From: Immundisolibacter sp.
Lineage (GTDB): Bacteria; Pseudomonadota; Gammaproteobacteria; Immundisolibacterales; Immundisolibacteraceae
Assembly (NCBI RefSeq): GCF_041601295.1
Contig: NZ_JBFIII010000056.1
Location: forward strand, 1 to 19,671
Direction of reading: 5' to 3'
DNA length: 19,671 nt
Part shown: positions 15,430 to 19,671 of the stretch, one piece after another
How positions within the stretch are numbered: position 1 is the stretch's first letter
How the letters are laid out: each line of letters opens with the position of its first letter
Translations under genes and position numbers: made by a program
Notes under the pieces: model-generated
What the model saw: the letters and a program-made list of their open reading frames with translations, nothing else
What the model was told of the DNA's origin: nothing
Database searches by the model: none

Positions 15430-15465
15430 CCCACCTCTGGTGGGCGCGTCTGCCGCACTGCGGCA
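15430..15465 (+). other. tandem mini-hairpins in the ctpA leader
   Basis: CCCACC-TCT-GGTGGG (15430-15444) is followed, six bases later, by TGCCGC-ACT-GCGGCA (15451-15465). Each is a perfect 6-bp stem with a 3-nt loop. They end 4 bases before the GGAGA ribosome binding site at 15470-15474. They could act in RNA stability or translation control; the role is unknown. Confidence 0.65.
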
Positions 15466-15478
15466 CTTCGGAGAACCC

Positions 15479-16816
15479 ATGCGCAAGCTGCTCAAGGCGT
15501 CTGCCCTGATCGCCATCGGATTTTTTACTGGCCTGTTGCTGATGCGCGATGGTGCGCATGCGGAACGTCCCGAGACCGCCGCAGTAGGCCCGACCATGGA
15601 CCTGCCGGTGCAGGAACTACGCCTGTTCAGCGAGGTACTGGGGATCATCCGTCAGAATTATGTCGAACCGGTGACCGACAGCGACCTGCTCAAAAGCGCA
15701 ATTCGCGGCATGCTCAGCGGGCTGGACCCGCATTCCGCCTACCTGGAGAAAGAGGAGTTCCAGGAACTGCGGGAAGGCACGTCAGGCGAGTTCGGTGGCC
15801 TGGGCATCGAGGTCGGTATGGAAGACGGCTTCGTCAAGGTGATCTCGCCGATCGACGATACGCCAGCCCAGAAAGCCGGTATCCGTGCCGGGGATCTGGT
15901 GGTTCGCCTGGATGACACGGCCGTGAAGGGCCTGTCGCTGGGCGAGGCGGTCAAAATGATGCGCGGTGCGCCGGGCTCCTCCATCGTCCTTACCGTGGTG
16001 CGGGAGGGCGAGTCCAAGCCGCTGGAGATCAAGATCACGCGCGCGGTCATCAAGGTCAACAGCGTGCGCAGCCGGCAACTCGAAGCCGGCTATGGCTATC
16101 TTCGCGTGTCGCAGTTCCAGATCAACACCGGGCGCAAGCTGCGCAGCGCGGTCGATGCACTGAAAGACAAGAACGGAGGCAAACTCAAAGGCTTGGTGCT
16201 CGACCTGCGCAATAATCCCGGTGGCGTGCTGTCAGCGGCGGTGTCGGTGTCAGACGCCTTCATCAGCGATGGCTTGATCGTCTATACCGAAGGTCGTGGT
16301 CCGGAAGCGGCGCAGAAGTTCTCCGCCACGGCCGGGGATATCGTCGACGGGGTGCCGATCGTGGTGCTGGTCAATGCCGGCTCGGCGTCGGCGTCCGAAA
16401 TCGTTGCCGGAGCGCTGCAGGACAACCGCCGCGCCATCATCATGGGCGAAAAGACCTTCGGCAAAGGCTCGGTCCAGACCATCCTGCCGGTGCGCGACGA
16501 TGCCGCCCTGAAGCTGACCACAGCCCGCTACTTCACGCCCAAGGGACGTTCCATCCAGGCCGAGGGCATTTTGCCCGACGTGCCCCTGGAGCGAGTGCAA
16601 CTGACCGCGGTCGAGAAATCGTTCGAACCGCTCGGCGAACGCGACCTGGCACGGCACCTGGACAACCCCAACGGCAAGGGCAAGCCGGCCAAGGATGTCG
16701 CCAAAGCAGCCAAGCCTGCGGTGGACGAGGAAGGTGCCAAGCTTGCCAAGGCTGACTTCGGTGTCCATGAAGCCCTGAATCTGCTCAAGGCGCTCAACAT
16801 AGTGCAGCAAAGATAA
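15479..16816 (+). CDS. ctpA: C-terminal processing peptidase, S41 family (CtpA/Prc-like)
   Basis: This 445-residue protein has an N-terminal signal or anchor (RKLLKASALIAIGFFTGLLL, AHA near 26-28), so it acts in the periplasm. A PDZ domain lies at about 104-175 (GLGIEVGMEDGFV onward), followed by the S41 peptidase domain. The Ser/Lys dyad is visible: S304 in GSASASEIVAG and K329 in TFGKGSVQT. They are 25 residues apart, as in E. coli Prc. LRNNPGG and RYFTPKGRSIQAEGI are also conserved. The C-terminal tail (about 380-430) is rich in K and A. Start ATG 15479 has GGAGA at 15470-15474 and gives a proper signal sequence; an earlier in-frame ATG at 15362 would precede the leader hairpins and was rejected. 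Likely roles are trimming of periplasmic proteins or peptidoglycan-enzyme turnover. Confidence 0.95.
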   Translation: MRKLLKASALIAIGFFTGLLLMRDGAHAERPETAAVGPTMDLPVQELRLFSEVLGIIRQNYVEPVTDSDLLKSAIRGMLSGLDPHSAYLEKEEFQELREGTSGEFGGLGIEVGMEDGFVKVISPIDDTPAQKAGIRAGDLVVRLDDTAVKGLSLGEAVKMMRGAPGSSIVLTVVREGESKPLEIKITRAVIKVNSVRSRQLEAGYGYLRVSQFQINTGRKLRSAVDALKDKNGGKLKGLVLDLRNNPGGVLSAAVSVSDAFISDGLIVYTEGRGPEAAQKFSATAGDIVDGVPIVVLVNAGSASASEIVAGALQDNRRAIIMGEKTFGKGSVQTILPVRDDAALKLTTARYFTPKGRSIQAEGILPDVPLERVQLTAVEKSFEPLGERDLARHLDNPNGKGKPAKDVAKAAKPAVDEEGAKLAKADFGVHEALNLLKALNIVQQR

Positions 16817-16845
16817 TTGCCGGTTGGGCGCACGGCGGGAGCTGC

Positions 16846-16886
16846 CTTGCGTCCGTGAACGGGCCACGAAAGAACCCGGACGCAAG
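16846..16886. other. 10-bp inverted repeat between ctpA and ubiD-like gene
   Basis: CTTGCGTCCG (16846-16855) and CGGACGCAAG (16877-16886) are perfect reverse complements separated by 21 bases, starting 29 bases after the ctpA stop. No T-run follows. It may be a weak terminator of ctpA or an operator for the following gene, since a possible -35 box starts at 16890. Confidence 0.5.
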
Positions 16887-16889
16887 CCG

Positions 16890-16919
16890 TTGACGGTCGA
16901 GCAGGTCAAGGCCTACGCT
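16890..16919 (+). promoter_or_regulatory. possible promoter of the UbiD-family gene
   Basis: TTGACG (16890-16895) is a good -35 match, but TACGCT (16914-16919) with 18-bp spacing is a weak -10. It sits directly after the 10-bp inverted repeat and 37 bases before the start codon. Confidence 0.35.
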
Positions 16920-16943
16920 GCTCGCACAAAGATTACGAAACCC

Positions 16944-16950
16944 AGAGGAG
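16944..16950 (+). promoter_or_regulatory. strong ribosome binding site of the UbiD-family gene
   Basis: AGAGGAG with a 6-nt spacer to ATG 16957 is the best Shine-Dalgarno sequence in the window and fixes the start. Confidence 0.75.
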
Positions 16951-16956
16951 ACGCCC

Positions 16957-18576
16957 ATGGCTACCGCAGCATCCGACCTGCCGTCCGGTCAGTACTACCG
17001 AGACCTGAACGAATACATCGATACGCTCGATCGCGCCGGCAAGTTGCAGCGCATCACCCAGCCGATCAACAAGGACACGCAGATGCATCCGCTGGTGCGT
17101 TTGCAGTTCCGTGGGCTGGAAGAAAAGGACCGCAAGGCCTGGCTGTTCGAGAACATCACCGACGCCAAGGGCCGTAAATACGACATGCCACTGGTGCTGT
17201 GCGCCATGGCCGGCTCGTCGGACATCTACGCCCTCGGCCTACAGTGCAAGGTAGAGGAAATCCCGGGCCGCTGGGATCACGCGCAGGCGCATCCGATCGC
17301 ACCCAAGATCGTCGACACCGGGCCGGTTCACGAGCAGATTCTGCGCGGCGACGACCTCAAGGATCGCTGCCTGTCGCGGTTGCCCATTCCGATTTCCACC
17401 CCTGGTTTCGACAATGCGCCGTACACCACAGCCTCGCACTGGATCAGCAAGGATCCGGACAACGGCATGCACAACGTCGGAAATTATCGCGGAATGGTGA
17501 AATCCGAACACCGCATCGGTGTATATCCGGCCTCGCCCGGTTATGGAATGCGCCGGCACATCGAGATGTGGCGCGAGCGCGGGCACGACAAGATGCCCGC
17601 TGCAATCGTCATTGGCGTGCCGCCGGCCATCTCCTATACGGCGGTGACCCGGCTGCCAAACGATGTGTGCGAATACGACGTGGCCGGTGGGTTGGCAGGC
17701 CAGGCCATGGAGTTGACCCAGTGCGTGTCCCACGACCTGCTGGTGCCGGCACAGGCGCAGATTGTGGTCGAGGGTTTTGTACCCACCGACCTGCTGGAGA
17801 TGGAAGGGCCGTTTGGCGAATTCCCCGGTTACATGGCCGCGCGTGACTACTCGTGGTTCATGGAAGTTACTGCAATCACCATGCGTAACAAGCCGATTTA
17901 TCAGGCATTTCTATCTCAGTTTCCGCCCAGCGAATCGTCCAAGATCCGCGGCATTGGCTGGACCGCCGCCTGTTACGACTACCTCAAGGCAGGCGGCTTC
18001 GACAACGTGCTCGAAGTGCACTACCCGGAAACCTCCGGCTCGTTTGGCGTGTGCCTGGTGCGCATCCGTCGTGAAAAAGAGGGCGACGGCAAGCGCATCC
18101 TTGAGCACCTGTCCAAGAAATTCGTCGGCAAGATGGCCATCGTGGTCGACGAGGACGTCGACATCCAGGACCCGGGTGCCATCTACTGGGCGCTGTCCTA
18201 TGCCATGCAGCCGTATCGCGACGTGCAGGTGGTGGACATCCCGCTGATGCCGCTGGACCCGTCGATTGCCCCGCCGGGCGCCAGCCGCGGCTTGGGCGTC
18301 AACGACGAAAAACCGCGCATGTCCGGCCTGCTGATCGATGCCACGCGCGACTGGGCCTACCCGCCGGTGTCCCTGCCGGGCAAGGAGTTCATGGACGGGG
18401 CTATTGAGTTGTGGGAACAGCTCGGGCTGCCGGAACTGAAACTGCGCAAGCCGTGGTTCGGCTACAACCTGGGCAGCTGGTCGGCGGAAGAAGCCGAAGA
18501 AGCTGCCCTGGCGGCTCGCGGTGACTACTACGTCACTGGCGAGAAGCAGCGCGGACAGCGTAAGAAATCGACCTGA
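16957..18576 (+). CDS. UbiD-family prenylated-FMN-dependent (de)carboxylase
   Basis: This 539-residue protein has the UbiD catalytic set: R178 in NVGNYRG, and E283 and E288 in EMEGPFGEFPGY. Their spacing matches the R-E-E triad of Fdc1/UbiD. Supporting motifs are the SEHRIGVYP strand and ASRGLGVNDEKPRMSGLLIDAT near 430-450. By family it uses prenyl-FMN, made by UbiX, to reversibly decarboxylate aromatic or unsaturated acids. At 539 residues, with a charged C-terminal tail, it is longer than ubiquinone-pathway UbiD (about 490-500) and closer to catabolic aromatic carboxylase relatives, so I do not call it ubiD. No ubiX gene is in the window. It stands alone, with its own strong ribosome binding site and a terminator. 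Substrate unknown. Confidence 0.9.
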   Translation: MATAASDLPSGQYYRDLNEYIDTLDRAGKLQRITQPINKDTQMHPLVRLQFRGLEEKDRKAWLFENITDAKGRKYDMPLVLCAMAGSSDIYALGLQCKVEEIPGRWDHAQAHPIAPKIVDTGPVHEQILRGDDLKDRCLSRLPIPISTPGFDNAPYTTASHWISKDPDNGMHNVGNYRGMVKSEHRIGVYPASPGYGMRRHIEMWRERGHDKMPAAIVIGVPPAISYTAVTRLPNDVCEYDVAGGLAGQAMELTQCVSHDLLVPAQAQIVVEGFVPTDLLEMEGPFGEFPGYMAARDYSWFMEVTAITMRNKPIYQAFLSQFPPSESSKIRGIGWTAACYDYLKAGGFDNVLEVHYPETSGSFGVCLVRIRREKEGDGKRILEHLSKKFVGKMAIVVDEDVDIQDPGAIYWALSYAMQPYRDVQVVDIPLMPLDPSIAPPGASRGLGVNDEKPRMSGLLIDATRDWAYPPVSLPGKEFMDGAIELWEQLGLPELKLRKPWFGYNLGSWSAEEAEEAALAARGDYYVTGEKQRGQRKKST

Positions 18577-18593
18577 TCGGACCTTTCCAGGAC

Positions 18594-18633
18594 ACCTGCC
18601 GGGCCCTGCGCTCGCATTGTTCGGCAGGTTTTT
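18594..18633 (+). terminator. Rho-independent terminator of the UbiD-family gene
   Basis: ACCTGCCG (18594-18601) and CGGCAGGT (18622-18629) form a perfect 8-bp stem around a 20-nt loop. TTTT follows directly (18630-18633), 17 bases after the stop codon. Confidence 0.75.
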
Positions 18634-18772
18634 GATTGTCGCCTCGGAGTCCAGTCCGCAGGGCGCGCAATAGGTTGTGCTCCCGACCAACACCGTTCCG
18701 TCGTCAGGTACGGTCAGTGAAGGTCGCAGCCCCGCAGTGGGTCCGTTCGTCGATAGGAGTGTTGGCGGTTTT
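18634..18772. other. intergenic stretch without a recognisable gene
   Basis: I see no coding signal here. A 5-bp GCGGT/ACCGC hairpin (18765-18779) overlaps the end of the BrnA-like gene, but it is too short to call a terminator. This stretch is the border between the conserved genes and the accessory DNA. Confidence 0.5.
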
Positions 18773-19036
18773 TCACCGCACTTGCTTGAGGCGTTCGGCC
18801 ATGCGGGTTTGCCAGCCAGGGCCTGTCGCCTTCCACCGTTCAATCACGTCGACCGGCAGACGCAGCGAGATCAGCTTGCGAGGGTTTGGTGACAACGGCC
18901 TTCCGCCCTTGTTGACCGTGGCGCGGGCGAGCATGTCATCGGTCAGTTCTGGGAGTTCCTCATACTCCTCGGGTTTCACCGCGTGAGCATCGACCCGCGC
19001 GATGCGGGCTTGTTCGCGTTCATTGGCTTTCCTCAT
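18773..19036 (-). CDS. BrnA-like antitoxin (DUF4415), probably degraded
   Basis: The 87 residues from ATG 19036 contain VDAHAVKPEEYEELPELTDD, then LARATVNKGG, and a C-terminal ribbon-helix-helix-like part (KLISLRLPVDVIERWKATG, then PGWQTRM). Both are typical of BrnA antitoxins, which bind DNA and neutralise the BrnT ribonuclease. The start is uncertain. The first ten or so residues (MRKANEREQ) are the tail of BrnT in the same frame, not a BrnA N-terminus. An ATG in another frame at about 19025 begins MNANK, which resembles a normal BrnA start, but that frame closes after 15 codons. This suggests a small indel joined the two frames. The partner toxin gene is truncated. It may still encode a DNA-binding repressor, but is probably decaying. 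Confidence 0.6.
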   Translation of the reverse strand: MRKANEREQARIARVDAHAVKPEEYEELPELTDDMLARATVNKGGRPLSPNPRKLISLRLPVDVIERWKATGPGWQTRMAERLKQVR

Positions 19037-19115
19037 ACTGAAGACATGGCGATCCGCGCCACGCGGTGTGTACCCCAGGACAACCATTCGCCCGGCCAGG
19101 AGGCCGTAGCACGGT
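19010..19115 (-). pseudogene. brnT toxin remnant (C-terminal part only)
   Basis: The in-frame stretch YGLLAGRMVVLGYTPRG, followed by ADRHVFSMRKANERE, matches the C-terminal strand and helix of BrnT ribonuclease toxins. The N-terminal two thirds, with the usual catalytic residues, are missing. The coding similarity stops where the REP-like palindrome begins at 19116, so the 5' part was probably lost at that junction. An ATG at 19147 opens this frame but lies inside the palindrome and is not a genuine toxin start. Confidence 0.55.
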
Positions 19116-19145
19116 GTAGGTCGGGTTAGCGCAGCGTAACCCGAC
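19116..19145 (+). repeat. REP-like palindrome, copy 1 (variant)
   Basis: It begins with the tetranucleotide GTAG, then GTCGGGTTA (19120-19128) pairs perfectly with TAACCCGAC (19137-19145) around an 8-nt loop. GTAG plus a palindrome is the form of REP elements mobilised by RAYT transposases. It abuts the brnT remnant. It differs from copies 2 and 3 but has the same architecture. Confidence 0.7.
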
Positions 19146-19249
19146 ATTCCTTGTCGAATTCACTCATACCCGATCCCGTCGAACAGCATCCCGCCACAGC
19201 CCCAATCGACGGCATAAACACCCGCCTCGACATTCCGCCCAAAGTTCAT
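19146..19249. other. short stretch between REP copies, no supported gene
   Basis: Only a 29-codon minus-strand frame (from about 19248) is open here, with no recognisable similarity or ribosome binding site. I see no gene. Confidence 0.5.
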
Positions 19250-19278
19250 GTAGGTTGGGCTGACGCAGGAAGCCCAAC
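19250..19278 (+). repeat. REP-like palindrome, copy 2
   Basis: It starts GTAG, then GTTGGGC (19254-19260) pairs with GCCCAAC (19272-19278) around an 11-nt loop. Its 29 bases are the exact reverse complement of copy 3. Confidence 0.8.
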
Positions 19279-19406
19279 AGATTCAACCCTCGCCCGAAAA
19301 ATACGCTTGCGAAGCCTGTGCGTCTTGCATTCCCCGCGAGAATCGAGCACGGAAAGCACTCCGTCGGGCCGGCAACCTTTGTGTTCCGTTATTCGGTGTG
19401 AACGAC

Positions 19407-19435
19407 GTTGGGCTTCCTGCGTCAGCCCAACCTAC
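19407..19435 (-). repeat. REP-like palindrome, copy 3
   Basis: GTTGGGC (19407-19413), an 11-nt loop, GCCCAAC (19425-19431), then CTAC (19432-19435). Read on the minus strand it is identical to copy 2. Confidence 0.8.
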
Positions 19436-19443
19436 CGGGCTGG

Positions 19444-19671
19444 CTATGGATCAACAAACAGGCTACCAATAATGACGCGGAAAATTGGATATGTTTCGGA
19501 AAATTCACTCGGATCCGTGCCGCAGCTAAAGGTATATACCACATCACTCTTGGTGGTTATCACCTGAAGAGTTTTCACCGGAATTGTCGTCTCCATTGTC
19601 CGAATACTATAGCTCATAACCGCAAAATAGGCGTCCCGGTTAAAGACTTTTGTTGGTCCGCCTTCAATTAC
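19444..19671 (-). CDS. partial gene, C-terminus of a possible PsbP/DcrB-fold protein
   Basis: An open frame of 75 codons enters from the right edge of the window on the minus strand and ends at TAG (19446-19444), 9 bases from REP copy 3. It has no internal stop and ends DVVYTFSCGTDPSEFSETYP-IFRVIIGSLFVDP (hyphen added). A Y-TF, D-F, Y-P-F, I--S pattern at the C-terminus is typical of PsbP/DcrB/Mog1-fold proteins, many of which are secreted or lipoproteins. The start lies outside the window. It is visibly more AT-rich than the genes before 18,600, suggesting foreign origin. The family call is tentative; that it is coding is more certain. Confidence 0.5.
   Translation of the reverse strand, partial: VIEGGPTKVFNRDAYFAVMSYSIRTMETTIPVKTLQVITTKSDVVYTFSCGTDPSEFSETYPIFRVIIGSLFVDP

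Larger units (their letters stand above)
19250..19435. mobile_element. REPIN-like unit: two inverted identical REPs
   Basis: Copies 2 and 3 face each other with their GTAG ends outward, enclosing 128 bases. Identity is 29/29 and stops exactly at the element borders, which argues for non-autonomous mobile elements rather than chance. The enclosed 128 bases show no gene. No RAYT transposase gene is in this window. Confidence 0.6.

Noticed and set aside
15362..15478. 39-residue N-terminal extension of the ctpA product
   Set aside because: The extension would bury the signal sequence and cover the leader hairpins; ATG 15479 has a ribosome binding site and gives a proper signal peptide.
18765..18779. 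GCGGT/ACCGC hairpin as terminator of the BrnA-like gene
   Set aside because: Only a 5-bp stem that overlaps the stop codon, with no convincing T-run on the minus strand.
19116..19435. CRISPR array
   Set aside because: Only three palindromes with different spacing and orientation, one of them diverged; no cas genes. REP-like elements explain them better.
19151..19567. 138-codon plus-strand open frame across the REP copies
   Set aside because: It reads through two REP palindromes and opposite the AT-rich partial gene; no motif and no ribosome binding site.

Overview
The window is GC-rich, densely packed bacterial chromosome. A YafS-like methyltransferase, rnhA and dnaQ lie side by side, a grouping known from gammaproteobacteria. 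There is also a PhaR-type polyhydroxyalkanoate regulator, a soluble-oxygenase-type reductase, a UbiD-family decarboxylase and a catabolic-looking operon. Together these suggest a metabolically versatile gammaproteobacterium with an aromatic/CoA-ester and polyhydroxyalkanoate lifestyle. I cannot name the genus from sequence alone.

Layout. Positions 1-5815 hold a two-gene signalling module on the plus strand: a REC/HD-GYP response regulator (c-di-GMP phosphodiesterase type), then a very large membrane hybrid histidine kinase (sensor region, HAMP, four PAS, HisKA, HATPase, REC, HPt), closed by a good Rho-independent terminator. From about 5824 to 7847 is a translationally coupled housekeeping operon yafS-rnhA-dnaQ with 4-nt stop/start overlaps. 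Positions 7890-8918 encode a 2Fe-2S/FAD/NAD reductase of the toluene/alkene monooxygenase type with no oxygenase beside it.

Convergent to these, on the minus strand from 14647 down to 8964, is a tight five-gene operon. In transcription order it encodes a citryl-CoA-lyase-like protein, an MmgE/PrpD protein, a class I methyltransferase, a Tat-exported 3-ketosteroid-dehydrogenase-like flavoprotein and a two-domain VOC protein. I do not recognise this combination as a described pathway, and it is the best candidate for an undescribed system here. Upstream of it, also on the minus strand, is phaR (14802-15251), divergent from the plus-strand genes for a CtpA/Prc-type periplasmic protease (15479-16816) and a UbiD-family prenyl-FMN decarboxylase (16957-18576, followed by a terminator).

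Beyond about 18634 the character changes to accessory DNA. There is a degraded BrnT/BrnA toxin-antitoxin remnant cut by a REP-like palindrome, then two identical REP copies in inverted orientation (a REPIN-like unit). Last comes the C-terminal part of a more AT-rich minus-strand gene that runs off the window end and looks like a PsbP/DcrB-fold protein. No rRNA, tRNA, CRISPR array or intact transposase gene was seen.
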